From Thermoflavifilum sp. (GTDB lineage Bacteria; Bacteroidota; Bacteroidia; Chitinophagales; Chitinophagaceae): a stretch of 64,000 bases of DNA. The stretch is taken from contig JAIMAQ010000006.1 in the NCBI GenBank assembly GCA_023511875.1, positions 94,245 through 158,244 of the forward strand, read 5' to 3'. A program made the position numbers and the translations under genes. The notes below the pieces were generated by a model. It worked only from the letters and a program-made list of their open reading frames with translations. It was not told the origin of the DNA and ran no database searches. Positions 37,494-47,564 of this stretch are shown in pieces. The first letter of the stretch is position 1. The number at the start of each line of letters is the position of its first letter.

Positions 37494-37862
37494 CTAGGCT
37501 GTTTGTGATGGGGCCGAAGTAGCTTGTGTTGCTTCGGCTTCTTTTTTGATGTCGTCTAAAATACGTTGTAAAACTTGTAAGAGTTGATCAGGTGGTACCA
37601 CGCCAGAATGACGCCAGAGAGGCTCACCCTTGCGAAAAACCATTAACGTGGGCACTCCAGAGATTTGATATACACTCGCTACTAAAGGCTGCCGGTCTAC
37701 ATCTACTTGATGAAACAAAACCTGATCACCTATGCGATGTTTCACTTCTTCCAAAATAGGCTCCATCATCTTGCAAGGCATACACCATGTGGCAAAAAAA
37801 TCGACCAACACAGGTTTTTCACTTCGGATGATCTCCGAAAACGTAAGTTGATTCTTTGACAT
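37494..37862 (-). CDS. trxA: Thioredoxin
   Basis: VLVDFFATWCMPCKMMEPILEEV (WCMPC active site), SGVPTLMVFRKG. Confidence 0.92.
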   Translation of the reverse strand: MSKNQLTFSEIIRSEKPVLVDFFATWCMPCKMMEPILEEVKHRIGDQVLFHQVDVDRQPLVASVYQISGVPTLMVFRKGEPLWRHSGVVPPDQLLQVLQRILDDIKKEAEATQATSAPSQTA

Positions 37863-37895
37863 ATTCCTCTATTTTTATACTTAAAATCCCATGCT

Positions 37896-38102
37896 TTACC
37901 TGGGCACACGACACGTGCTAATGCCCAGTATTCGGTACAAGGGGCAAAAATTGATCAATGCCGTCAGCAATAATACAATGCCGACAATCAATAAAACAAT
38001 GCCCCATGTTCCAGTAACGGTATGGGTAAAATATAAGATACCTAACACGATGGCTATAAGGAACCGGATCAAACGGTCGAGTTTACTCATATTGGTTTTC
38101 AT
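37896..38102 (-). CDS. DUF2892 (YgaP-like) small membrane protein
   Basis: MKTNMSKLDRLIRFLIAIVLGILYFTHTVTGTWGIVLLIVGIVLLLTALINFCPLYRILGIST. Confidence 0.85.
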   Translation of the reverse strand: MKTNMSKLDRLIRFLIAIVLGILYFTHTVTGTWGIVLLIVGIVLLLTALINFCPLYRILGISTCRVPR

Positions 38103-38157
38103 AACTTGAATTTTTATCAAAATAACTACATAAAACGATGTTTTTACGTAACATGGG

Positions 38158-38766
38158 TTACATAGTATGCTTTGGTTGAAGCAGCACAATACGATTACGG
38201 CCCAATTGCACAATGCCTTCGTTTTCCAATTGCTTAAGCAAGCGTGAAACCACTACTCGATCGGTACCCAACTCGTCGGCCAATTGCTGATGGGTGATTT
38301 GCAATTCATGGGATTTATTCAGAGAAGATTTTTTTTGAAGCAGTGTTAATAGGCGTTCATCCATTCGTTTAAAAGCTACTGCGTTGAGCACATTGAGAAC
38401 TTCTTCAAACCGACGGTGATATAAGCGAAACATAAATTCGATAAAGCCATATTCTTCACGAATCATGCGACGAACTTCATCAATGGAGATCAACAAGATA
38501 TCGGCATCTTCTTCTACTACTGCTTTGATCTTACTTTTTTCATCATGCAACCCTCCTAGAAACGACATCACACAGCTCTCCCCAGGTTGGATGTAATACA
38601 GCAGGATTTCTTTTCCTTCTTCGTTTTGCTTCAATATCTTCACCACTCCCGACAGCACTATGGGTACGCTACGGATATAGCTGCCTTCTTGCAACAACAC
38701 TGCTCCCGATGGGAATGTGCGTACTTCACCCACTTCCATCCATTTTTCCCGAAAATATTCTTCCAT
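38158..38766 (-). CDS. Crp/Fnr family transcriptional regulator
   Basis: Cyclic-nucleotide-binding-like N-terminus and ITHQQLADELGTDRVVVSRLLKQLENEGIVQLGRNRI HTH. Start at MEEYF. Confidence 0.92.
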   Translation of the reverse strand: MEEYFREKWMEVGEVRTFPSGAVLLQEGSYIRSVPIVLSGVVKILKQNEEGKEILLYYIQPGESCVMSFLGGLHDEKSKIKAVVEEDADILLISIDEVRRMIREEYGFIEFMFRLYHRRFEEVLNVLNAVAFKRMDERLLTLLQKKSSLNKSHELQITHQQLADELGTDRVVVSRLLKQLENEGIVQLGRNRIVLLQPKHTM

Positions 38767-38837
38767 AAGCTCGATCTTATTTAGCCATAAATATAATGAA
38801 AGATATGGCAGATGGCTAAACAACTGTTACTGCTCAC

Positions 38838-39560
38838 TCATCTGCCCGAGTGCTGACGGAAAAAAGCTTTTATGAGCTCCCAGGCTACAGCTGCCGAAGC
38901 GGGATGATAGCTGGCTCGAGCATCGCAGAAGAAACCATGATCGGCAAGAGAAAATACTACGTTGATATAATCTTTTTGTTGAGCATCGAGCGATCGGGTA
39001 ATGGCCTGTATATGATCGGAGGTGATGTGCTTATCTTGCCCTCCCCAACACAAAAGCAATGGCGATTGAATGTGATCAACCCGATCGAGCAATTGCTGAG
39101 CAATACCTCCACCATAAAAACATGCAGCAGCACGCAGCGGAAGCACCGTTGCAGCTAAAAATGAAACCCTTCCCCCTAAACAAAAACCAATGGAAAGTAT
39201 TTGCTCTGCTTGCACCCGAGGATGAGCCGCCAAAGCCTCAGCCGTAGCGCGTATGTCGGCCTCAAGCCCCTCGAGAGTAAGGGCATTTAGATGCTGTCTT
39301 GTTGCTGCAAAATCAGTGTAGCTACATACAAATCCCTTTGCTGTGCGATGATATAGCTCTGGTGCCATGACCACATATCCTTCTGCAGCTATGCGCCTAG
39401 CCACATCGCGGATATGATCGTTGACGCCAAAAGCTTCCTGAAAAAGCATTACTCCTGGCAAACGCTTACCAGTAGCCTCTTCTGGAAAGGCTACATAAAC
39501 ATCCATTTGGGTACCATCGGCCACAGGAAATGTTTTCAGCTCTTGAAAAACCTTGCTCAT
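38838..39560 (-). CDS. Dienelactone hydrolase family protein
   Basis: GVMLFQEAFGVNDHIRDVARRIAAEGYVVMAPELYHR, SIGFCLGGRVSF nucleophile region, DHGFFCDARASYHPASA. Confidence 0.92.
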   Translation of the reverse strand: MSKVFQELKTFPVADGTQMDVYVAFPEEATGKRLPGVMLFQEAFGVNDHIRDVARRIAAEGYVVMAPELYHRTAKGFVCSYTDFAATRQHLNALTLEGLEADIRATAEALAAHPRVQAEQILSIGFCLGGRVSFLAATVLPLRAAACFYGGGIAQQLLDRVDHIQSPLLLCWGGQDKHITSDHIQAITRSLDAQQKDYINVVFSLADHGFFCDARASYHPASAAVAWELIKAFFRQHSGR

Positions 39561-40909
39561 GATATTTCATTTTTATGGTAAAAAAATTGCAGAATCCTGG
39601 CTCGTAGATTTTTGGCGTTTGTTGCTTGCAACTGGTTTGTTGGATATCCATCCTCTGATGATGTGTGGCTAGCTGGCCTATGTCTTAGCCATAGGGAAGC
39701 CAGCAAACAAAAAGTCGCCATGATACCTACTGCCCAAGGCGCACTCAATACACCCGCGATAGCCCCAGCCGCCAGACTGCCAAAAGGCATTGTACCTTGT
39801 AAACTAAGCGTATAAAAGCTCATAACCCTCCCCCGCTTGTCGTCGGTCGTAAAAATTTGCAATAAAGTGTTGGTCGTGGCTGTATGCAACATTTGTGCGA
39901 AACCCGTTACTGCCATACACACCAGCGATAACCACAATACACGCGACAAAGCAAAGACAAGCATCCCCACGGCAAGCGTGATTCCTGTAAACGACACAAT
40001 GCGCAACATGGTAGGCAACGTCTTGCGATTGGTAAGATACAGAGCACCTGTGATAGCGCCCACCCCCGAAGCACTCATCAACATCCCAAAAATACCTGCA
40101 CCTCCGCCCAGTATGCGCTGAGCAAATACGGGCGCTAAAGTGCGTATGCTGGCATTCACGAAACTAACAACTGCTAATAAGCCTAATAAACGCGCCATCT
40201 GTTCATGATGCCATACATACCGAAATCCTTCTTGTAAGAGCTGCAACACATGCCTTTCTTTTTCTGTAGAATGAAATTGCTCATAGATCAACCGCATCGC
40301 TATCACACAAGCCACCACAACCGCATAGCTTAAGGCATTTATAAAAAAACACCAGGCCTCTCCAACGGTAGCGATCAACACACCTGCCACAGATGGACCA
40401 ATGAGTCGAGAAAGATTGAATATGGTGGAGTTGAGGGCAATCGCATTTACCAACGCCTGCTTATCGCGATTGACCATTTCAACCACAAACGATTGGCGCA
40501 CGGGCACTTCGAAGGCATTTACCGTGCCTAAAAATATACTTAAGCCAATAAGATGCCACACATTTACCACATGCACTATAGTTAGAAGTCCAAGCAGCAA
40601 GGCTTGCAACATGGCAAGCGACTCAATGCGGGCTAATGCCTTCTGCTTATTCCATCGATCGGCATATACACCTGCAAACGGAGCAACGAGAAATATGGGA
40701 ATTTGCTCACAAAAACCTATAATGCCCAACCAAACAGCCGAATGTGTAAGCTGATAGGCCAACCACATCATGGCCATTCGCTGAATCCAGGTACCAATCA
40801 ACGAAAACAACTGCCCTATTAGAAACAGCCGATAGTTTCGATAGCGCAATGCTTTTTGCTGATGCCAATACCATCTTAGTCTAATCGTACTACTTTTCCA
40901 ACCCTTCAT
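39557..40909 (-). CDS. MFS transporter (EntS-like)
   Basis: YRLFLIGQLFSLIGTWIQRMAMMWLAYQLT, VAPFAGVYADRWNKQKAL. Confidence 0.9.
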   Translation of the reverse strand: MKGWKSSTIRLRWYWHQQKALRYRNYRLFLIGQLFSLIGTWIQRMAMMWLAYQLTHSAVWLGIIGFCEQIPIFLVAPFAGVYADRWNKQKALARIESLAMLQALLLGLLTIVHVVNVWHLIGLSIFLGTVNAFEVPVRQSFVVEMVNRDKQALVNAIALNSTIFNLSRLIGPSVAGVLIATVGEAWCFFINALSYAVVVACVIAMRLIYEQFHSTEKERHVLQLLQEGFRYVWHHEQMARLLGLLAVVSFVNASIRTLAPVFAQRILGGGAGIFGMLMSASGVGAITGALYLTNRKTLPTMLRIVSFTGITLAVGMLVFALSRVLWLSLVCMAVTGFAQMLHTATTNTLLQIFTTDDKRGRVMSFYTLSLQGTMPFGSLAAGAIAGVLSAPWAVGIMATFCLLASLWLRHRPASHTSSEDGYPTNQLQATNAKNLRARILQFFYHKNEIS

Positions 40910-40964
40910 CTGTCTTTCTTTTCGTATGCATGGCTTTGATCACCATGCATAAATAGCCAAACAT

Positions 40965-41816
40965 TTATTCTGTTGTTGCGGGCGGGATCGTTAACACGGG
41001 TACCGAACTGCGAAACAACATGGCTCTCGTATGCCTAACTTTCAGCAAGCTCTCCAGTCCGTGGTGAGCACGGGGAATCATCAAAATCATATCGGCGTGC
41101 TGCTCTTTCACAAAATCTTTAATCCCACTTACTACCTGACGCGACACAAGTTCATGAAAACTCATGGGCACCCCTGCCAGCTGGCTGTTGATCCAGTCTA
41201 GCTCCTTCCTGAGCTGAGCTTCCTCTTCTTGGCGAGTAGGGCGCACATACAATACCTGGATCTCAGCCTGGAAAAGCTCAGCGATGTTGCGAATACGATC
41301 GAAAGGAATAGTACGCCGCACATCGATCATATCGCAAGCAAATACGATTCGACGAATACCTTGCTGAATGGGAAAATCGGCCCTGGGCGGCACAGTGACC
41401 ACGGGATAACCTGCACGCCGCACAATTTCAAGGGTATGACTCCCCAGGAAAATATTGCCCATACCAGCCCCCGTGAGCCCAATCACGATGAAATCAACGC
41501 CTGCTTGGGCACTCACCTTACGAATATGATCAATAAGCCCTTCATTGGTGGCAATACATTCTATTTTTAACTGGTGATCTACGTCTTGTTTGATTTGTTC
41601 TTTGCGTTCCTCTAGCCGTTCGCGGATATAAGTTTTCATCGTGTCGAAATGCAACATGTTTAATTCATATTCCGATACAGGCGAAGGGGCTTCAAATACA
41701 TGCAACAATATTAACCTACCCTCATTGTGAAACTGCTTGGCCAGCAATTGTGCAGCATAAGTAGTTGCATGACTTGCATTGAGCGAAAAATCAGTGGGCG
41801 CTAAAATGGTTACCAT
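40965..41816 (-). CDS. Universal stress protein, tandem UspA domains
   Basis: VTILAPTDFSLNASHATTYAAQLL, VIGLTGAGMGNIFLGSHTLEIVRRAGYPVVTVPP. Confidence 0.9.
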   Translation of the reverse strand: MVTILAPTDFSLNASHATTYAAQLLAKQFHNEGRLILLHVFEAPSPVSEYELNMLHFDTMKTYIRERLEERKEQIKQDVDHQLKIECIATNEGLIDHIRKVSAQAGVDFIVIGLTGAGMGNIFLGSHTLEIVRRAGYPVVTVPPRADFPIQQGIRRIVFACDMIDVRRTIPFDRIRNIAELFQAEIQVLYVRPTRQEEEAQLRKELDWINSQLAGVPMSFHELVSRQVVSGIKDFVKEQHADMILMIPRAHHGLESLLKVRHTRAMLFRSSVPVLTIPPATTE

Positions 41817-41900
41817 AACGTAAGATTATCAGATCTGTTCTTTATGGTTAATTTACGCATCTTCTGCCGATTATCCACAAAACGGAGACAGCTACTACCC

Positions 41901-43454
41901 TCAATGTGCACCAGCAGGCATCATGCCTCTACCACGGTTAAATTTCTGTAAGTACAGCAAAGGGATCATGAATAGAAAAAATACACCTACAATCCAAAAC
42001 ACATCAGCATAAGAAAGCAATGCCGTTTGTCGCATCAGTTGGCCATCAATGGCTTGATATGCCATCTTACTGGCTGATGTAGCATCATACCCTTTTGCTT
42101 GAAAGCCGTGTACAAATAGATAATAGCGATCCAAAAAAGCATTATTGTATGGATTCATGTGTTCAACAAGTCGATCACGGTGAAAGGCAATGCGCCTGTC
42201 TAAAAAGGTGGTAATTAAAGCAATGCCAAACGAGCCACCCAACTGTCGAGCCATATTATTTAATCCAGTACCTTGCCCAATATCTTTCCCGCGCAGCTCT
42301 TGAACGGCTAGAGTAGTGATTGGCACAAACAATAAGCTCATTCCTAAACCTCGAATGATGAGTGGCCAAAAAAAATCATTTGTGCCCGAGACCTGCGTGG
42401 TATAATGCACCATTTGCATACAAAAGAGGAAAAAAATGAAGAACCCCGCCGTAGCTAAAAATTGCGCAGGAACCCGATTTTTCAACATAGTACCTACCCA
42501 AGGCATCATAAAAATAGTGGCTAAACCACCTGGTAAGAGTAAAAGCCCCGTTTGTTCAGCCGTAAATCCTAAAATGTTTTGACACAAAATGGGAAATACA
42601 AACACCGATCCATACAATCCCAAACCCAAGATGAAAGAGGTAAGCATGCCTAAGCTGAAGCTGCTATACCGTAAAATGCGAAAATCTACTACTGGCTCTT
42701 CTACATTCATTTCTCGCCAAACAAACAATATTCCAGCCACTAGAGCAACAAAACTGAGCACGGTGATAAAGGTTGAAGCAAACCAATCTTCGCGCTCGCC
42801 CTTTTCTAACACCGTTTGCAAGCAACCTACAGATATGGCTAGCAAGGCAATGCCCCACCAATCTACCGGTTTGTGTCTACTGCTTCTGGGAGTATGCCGA
42901 ATAAAAGTCACCACTAAAAAGGTGGCCAGGGCACCCACGGGAATGTTCACATAAAACACCCAAGGCCAGGAAAAATGATCATTGATATAACCGCCGATGG
43001 TAGGCCCTACAGTAGGACCCACAACCGCACCCAATCCAAACAAAGCCGTTGCCATTCCAATCTCCTCGGGTGGCCAAGCTTCCAGCAAAATGGCTTGAGC
43101 CGTAGAAAGCAAGCCACCACCCGCCAGCCCCTGGATAATGCGGAATATGATCAATTCGTTTAGGCTGGTGGCGTGGCCACAGAAAAATGAAGCCGCGGTA
43201 AACACGATGATCGAAAACAAAAAATAATTTTTACGTCCAAAACGCTCACCCAGCCAGCCCGACATGGGCAATATTACCACATTAGAAATAGCATAAGCCG
43301 TGACCACCCAGCCCACTTCATCGAGCGTAGCACCTAGATTACCCATGATATCGGGTAACGATACATTGACAATTGTGGTATCAATCAGCTCCAGCAAGGA
43401 TGCCATGATCACGGTGATGGTCACAATCCATTTTCGAATACCTTTTTCTGCCAT
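41901..43454 (-). CDS. DHA2 family MFS drug efflux permease (EmrB-like), copy 1
   Basis: LIDTTIVNVSLPDIMGNLGATLDEVGWVVTAYAISNVVILPMSGWLGERFGRKNYF. Confidence 0.93.
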   Translation of the reverse strand: MAEKGIRKWIVTITVIMASLLELIDTTIVNVSLPDIMGNLGATLDEVGWVVTAYAISNVVILPMSGWLGERFGRKNYFLFSIIVFTAASFFCGHATSLNELIIFRIIQGLAGGGLLSTAQAILLEAWPPEEIGMATALFGLGAVVGPTVGPTIGGYINDHFSWPWVFYVNIPVGALATFLVVTFIRHTPRSSRHKPVDWWGIALLAISVGCLQTVLEKGEREDWFASTFITVLSFVALVAGILFVWREMNVEEPVVDFRILRYSSFSLGMLTSFILGLGLYGSVFVFPILCQNILGFTAEQTGLLLLPGGLATIFMMPWVGTMLKNRVPAQFLATAGFFIFFLFCMQMVHYTTQVSGTNDFFWPLIIRGLGMSLLFVPITTLAVQELRGKDIGQGTGLNNMARQLGGSFGIALITTFLDRRIAFHRDRLVEHMNPYNNAFLDRYYLFVHGFQAKGYDATSASKMAYQAIDGQLMRQTALLSYADVFWIVGVFFLFMIPLLYLQKFNRGRGMMPAGAH

Positions 43455-43463
43455 TTTATTTTT

Positions 43464-45023
43464 TTATTCCATTACTAAATGCCCCGCTTCTGCTGTTTGT
43501 CCACGGTTAAATTTTTGGAAATACAACAAGGGGATAATGCATAAAAAGAATACGCCCACAATCCAGAATACATCGGCATAGGTGAGCAAAGCTGCCTGTT
43601 TCATGAGCATGCCATCTGTGGCTTTATAAGCCATTTCTTTTGCCTGCTGAAAATCATAGCCCCTACTCATGAAACCATGCCAGAGCAATTGAAAACGCTG
43701 AATAAATGATGGATTGTAGGGATTAATGTGGCCGATGAGTATATCTCGATGATAAGCCATCCGCCTGTCTATAAAAGTAGTGATCAAAGCAATTCCAAAG
43801 GAGCCACCCAATTGCCTACCCATATTATTGAGTCCAGTGCCCTGGCCAATATCTTTACCTCGCAAATCTTGTACAGCAAGTGTGGTGATGGGCACAAATA
43901 GCATACCCATGCCCAGCCCACGAATGATGAGAGGCCAAAAGAAATCTTCGTTGCCCACTTGTGCTGTGGTGCGTTTTTGCATCATCATACAAAAGATGAA
44001 AAACACAATCATCCCGGCTGTAGAAATAAACTGTGCGGGTACTCGATTTTTCAACATCGTACCTACAGCTGGCATCATGAAAATCGTAGCTATTCCTCCT
44101 GGTAGCAGCAAAAGCCCGGTTTGCTCAGCTGTAAATCCTAAAATGTTTTGACACAAAATAGGAAAAACAAATACCGACCCATACAAGCCCAATCCGTAAA
44201 TAAAAGAAGTAAACATTCCTAAGCTAAAGCTTCGAAATCGAAATATTTTCAAGTCAACGATGGGCTCGGTGGCGACCATTTCTCGCCAGATAAACGCTAT
44301 AGCACCGAGAATGGCCGCAAAGCTGAGTATCTGAATATAAGTAGTGGCAAACCAATCTTCACGTTCACCCTTTTCTAAGACAACTTGTAAGCTCCCCACC
44401 GCAATAGCCAGGAAAGCAATTCCCCACCAGTCGATAGGCTTACCCTTACCCGTAGCGGGTGTAGCCCTGATGAAAGTAACCGATAGGAAAGTCGCCAAGG
44501 CACCCACAGGCACGTTCACATAAAATATCCAAGGCCAAGAGAAATGATCGGTGATGTATCCACCCAAAGTAGGGCCAATTGTAGGGCCTACTACGGCTCC
44601 TAATCCAAAAATTGCTGTAGCCAATCCCACTTCTTCGGGCGGCCAGGCTTCTAACAAGATAGCTTGAGAAACGGCCATGATGCCACCTCCTGCCAAACCT
44701 TGAATAATCCTAAACACAATGAGCTCATTTAACGAATGGGCATGGCCACAGAAAAATGAAGCCAGTGTAAAAATGATGATCGATATTGTGAAATAGTTTT
44801 TACGTCCAAAACGTTCGCCCAGCCAGCCCGACATGGGCAATACAATTACATTAGCTACTGCATAGGCCGTGACCACCCATCCTACATCATCGAGTGTGGC
44901 TCCCAAATTTCCCATGATATCGGGCAAAGAAACATTGACGATGGTGGCATCAATTAACTGCAACAAAGCAGCAATGATTACCGTAATAGTAATGATGATC
45001 TTTCGAAATCCTCTTTCTGCCAT
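43464..45023 (-). CDS. DHA2 family MFS drug efflux permease (EmrB-like), copy 2
   Basis: LIDATIVNVSLPDIMGNLGATLDDVGWVVTAYAVANVIVLPMSGWLGERFGRKNYF; closely similar along its length to the adjacent ORF. Confidence 0.93.
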   Translation of the reverse strand: MAERGFRKIIITITVIIAALLQLIDATIVNVSLPDIMGNLGATLDDVGWVVTAYAVANVIVLPMSGWLGERFGRKNYFTISIIIFTLASFFCGHAHSLNELIVFRIIQGLAGGGIMAVSQAILLEAWPPEEVGLATAIFGLGAVVGPTIGPTLGGYITDHFSWPWIFYVNVPVGALATFLSVTFIRATPATGKGKPIDWWGIAFLAIAVGSLQVVLEKGEREDWFATTYIQILSFAAILGAIAFIWREMVATEPIVDLKIFRFRSFSLGMFTSFIYGLGLYGSVFVFPILCQNILGFTAEQTGLLLLPGGIATIFMMPAVGTMLKNRVPAQFISTAGMIVFFIFCMMMQKRTTAQVGNEDFFWPLIIRGLGMGMLFVPITTLAVQDLRGKDIGQGTGLNNMGRQLGGSFGIALITTFIDRRMAYHRDILIGHINPYNPSFIQRFQLLWHGFMSRGYDFQQAKEMAYKATDGMLMKQAALLTYADVFWIVGVFFLCIIPLLYFQKFNRGQTAEAGHLVME

Positions 45024-45106
45024 AACGCTCCGATTTTACTGTTTTTACGGTCATCACGGCCTGAATTGTTTTATCTAAGTACGGTGCTTGGCGCTTATTT
45101 CGGTGA

Positions 45107-46159
45107 TTATTTTTTGATATGTACCCTTACAAATACACTCAATCCTGGGCGCAAGCGTTTACGCCATTCTTCATTCAAATGGGTAAAGGCAATACGTACG
45201 GGCACCCGCTGCACCACTTTTACAAAATTGCCTGTAGCATTGTCGGGTGGCAATAACGAGAATTTAGCACCCGTAGCACCAGAAAAACTTTGCACTACCC
45301 CTTCAAAGCTGGTATCTGGATAAGCATCTACATCGATATCTACTCGCTGCCCCACGTGAATATCACCGATCTGCGTTTCTTTAAAATTGGCTGTTACATA
45401 AATACTCGAATCCATCACAATAGAGAATAGGGTTTGGCCAGCCTGCACCAGTTGGCCAGGCTGAATATTTCGCTTAGAAACGATGCCCGAAACAGGCGCT
45501 GTAATCACTGTGTATGATAATTGCAGTTTAGCAAAGTCAACATTGGCTTTTTGGATATCAATATTCGTAGCGGTTGCTTTTACTTGTTGTTGTGTGGTGC
45601 TCACTTGTTCATGTAAAGCGGCAACTTGTTTTTGAGCGGCTTCCAATTCAGCTTCGGCAGCATCTCGTTGTGCCTTAATAGCATCAAACTGAGCCTGGGT
45701 AATCGCGTGATCATGCAATAAATTTAAGTAACGATTGTAATCTTGTTGGGCCTTCCACAGTTGCACTTGAGCAGCAGCTACACGAGCCTGAGCAGGATCA
45801 ACATTGGCCGCTACCGATTGTACATTATAGCGCGATACATTTACATTGGCCATAGCGGCTTTTAATGCCGCTTCTGCTTGCTCAAGTTTTATGCGATAAT
45901 CACGATCGTCTAAAATCACGAGCGTATCACCTGCATGTACATACTGGTTGTCTTGAAACAAAATATCTTTCACATATCCACTTACTCTGGCAACAACTGG
46001 ACTGATATCCCCATCAATTTGTGCATCGTCGGTGGTTTGATAATGTTGATAATAAATGTATTCATGAATACCAAAAATAGCACCTCCAATTAAAACGATT
46101 CCGAGTACGATAGGCATGATTAATTTGCCAACAGATCGCTTTCCTGCTCTTTTTTCCAT
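45107..46159 (-). CDS. HlyD/EmrA family secretion adaptor
   Basis: One N-terminal TM, TTDDAQIDGDISPVVARVSGYVKDILFQDNQYVHAGDTL, YTVITAPVSGIVSKRNIQPGQLVQAGQ. Confidence 0.92.
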   Translation of the reverse strand: MEKRAGKRSVGKLIMPIVLGIVLIGGAIFGIHEYIYYQHYQTTDDAQIDGDISPVVARVSGYVKDILFQDNQYVHAGDTLVILDDRDYRIKLEQAEAALKAAMANVNVSRYNVQSVAANVDPAQARVAAAQVQLWKAQQDYNRYLNLLHDHAITQAQFDAIKAQRDAAEAELEAAQKQVAALHEQVSTTQQQVKATATNIDIQKANVDFAKLQLSYTVITAPVSGIVSKRNIQPGQLVQAGQTLFSIVMDSSIYVTANFKETQIGDIHVGQRVDIDVDAYPDTSFEGVVQSFSGATGAKFSLLPPDNATGNFVKVVQRVPVRIAFTHLNEEWRKRLRPGLSVFVRVHIKK

Positions 46160-46213
46160 AATTAATTGATGATTTAGTTTCGAATAAATAGTTGTTTAAT
46201 AAAGTTTATCTAA

Positions 46214-47554
46214 TCATGGTAATAATGTTCCTGTAGATGCTATCAACTGATAATAAGCCAATATAGCATCCACACGCGCCAATTGCAAGTCTACCCTAGC
46301 TTTGAACAACAATGTCTCTGCATCAATACGGTCTGTTGTCGTAGCTAGCTGATTGCGGTATTTAGATTCCATCATTCGATCATTTTCTTCGGCCTGTGCC
46401 AAGGCTACTTCAAGTACGTGAATGCGTTGAAGAGCCAATTGATAATCATGATATTGCTTGTAAATATCTTCTTTAATTTGGTCGATAAGCATAGCCTGTT
46501 GCAATTGAGTTTCTGTTTTTTGCACCTCGGCTTCTGCTATGCGATGTGGAGCCGTATACAAACTGCTGATGTTCCAACCCAGTGTTAGCCCAACAGTAAT
46601 GGGTGCCAGATAAGTGTTTGCTGGAGGAATTATTTTATTGTTAGGATTAATAAAATATCCACTCACACCTGCAGCAAGTGTAGGCAAGCGACTATCTTTT
46701 TCCTTTTTTATTTGCAAATCATTCAATTGTAATTGATATTGATAAGCTTCCAAGTCTCTCCGATGCTGTAATGCCATTTGCAAATAGCTATCGATAGGTT
46801 GCAAAGGCGGTACTGCTTGAAAGCTATCGGGTACAATCTCCGTGCTATCGGGAAGCCCCAGCAAAATATTTAAGTCGTAATTCACAATCTTGCGTTGGTT
46901 TTCCAATTCCAAAGCATTCAGATTAACATCAGATAGCTGGAGTTGAAAACGCAATACATCATTTTGTGTAGCCAATCCCTGTTGTTCAAAATGACGTGTT
47001 TCTTCAAGACGTTGTTGGATATCAGTAATATTTTGTTCAACAACCTGTTGGTTGCCGATAATCTTCAACAGGTTGCCATATACTTGTATAATCGATGATG
47101 CGATATAGTTTCGATTGTTGATCGTGTCGAGTGATGCTATCTTTTTTAATATACTAGCCGACTCACGCGCATAGCGCAATTGATTGCCAGCGAATATAGG
47201 CTCTTGTACAGAAAGCGTACCCAAATACAATCTAGATGTTCCGGGCAAGCGCAAAGTGTCTCGTCCAAACACCAGTTGCTTTGTAGGAATAAATGCCTCA
47301 CTTACTCCATAGCTTATTTTTGCAGAAGGCAACATAGCATCGCGTGCCTGTTCATATTTGAGTATGGCTTCTTGTACACGTGCACGTGAGATTTGAATGG
47401 GTTTACTGTTTTGTAAACCCAATGAGATAGCCTTTTGTAGGGAAAGATGTAAAGTGTCTTGTGCGATAGCTCCTTGAAAATTCAAGCTAAACAAAATTCC
47501 AAAGCCTATACAATTAAGATACATCCGGAATGTTACGTGTTGCATATTTCTCAA
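46214..47554 (-). CDS. TolC family outer-membrane efflux protein
   Basis: Signal peptide; LSLQKAISLGLQNSKPIQISRARVQEAILKYEQARDAMLPSA repeat structure. Confidence 0.9.
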   Translation of the reverse strand: MRNMQHVTFRMYLNCIGFGILFSLNFQGAIAQDTLHLSLQKAISLGLQNSKPIQISRARVQEAILKYEQARDAMLPSAKISYGVSEAFIPTKQLVFGRDTLRLPGTSRLYLGTLSVQEPIFAGNQLRYARESASILKKIASLDTINNRNYIASSIIQVYGNLLKIIGNQQVVEQNITDIQQRLEETRHFEQQGLATQNDVLRFQLQLSDVNLNALELENQRKIVNYDLNILLGLPDSTEIVPDSFQAVPPLQPIDSYLQMALQHRRDLEAYQYQLQLNDLQIKKEKDSRLPTLAAGVSGYFINPNNKIIPPANTYLAPITVGLTLGWNISSLYTAPHRIAEAEVQKTETQLQQAMLIDQIKEDIYKQYHDYQLALQRIHVLEVALAQAEENDRMMESKYRNQLATTTDRIDAETLLFKARVDLQLARVDAILAYYQLIASTGTLLP

Positions 47555-47564
47555 GTCTTTACTT

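Noticed and set aside
41901-45023. Tandem EmrB genes considered as an assembly duplication
   Set aside because: The copies differ throughout in protein sequence, so this is a true paralogous pair and not a collapsed or duplicated contig artefact.
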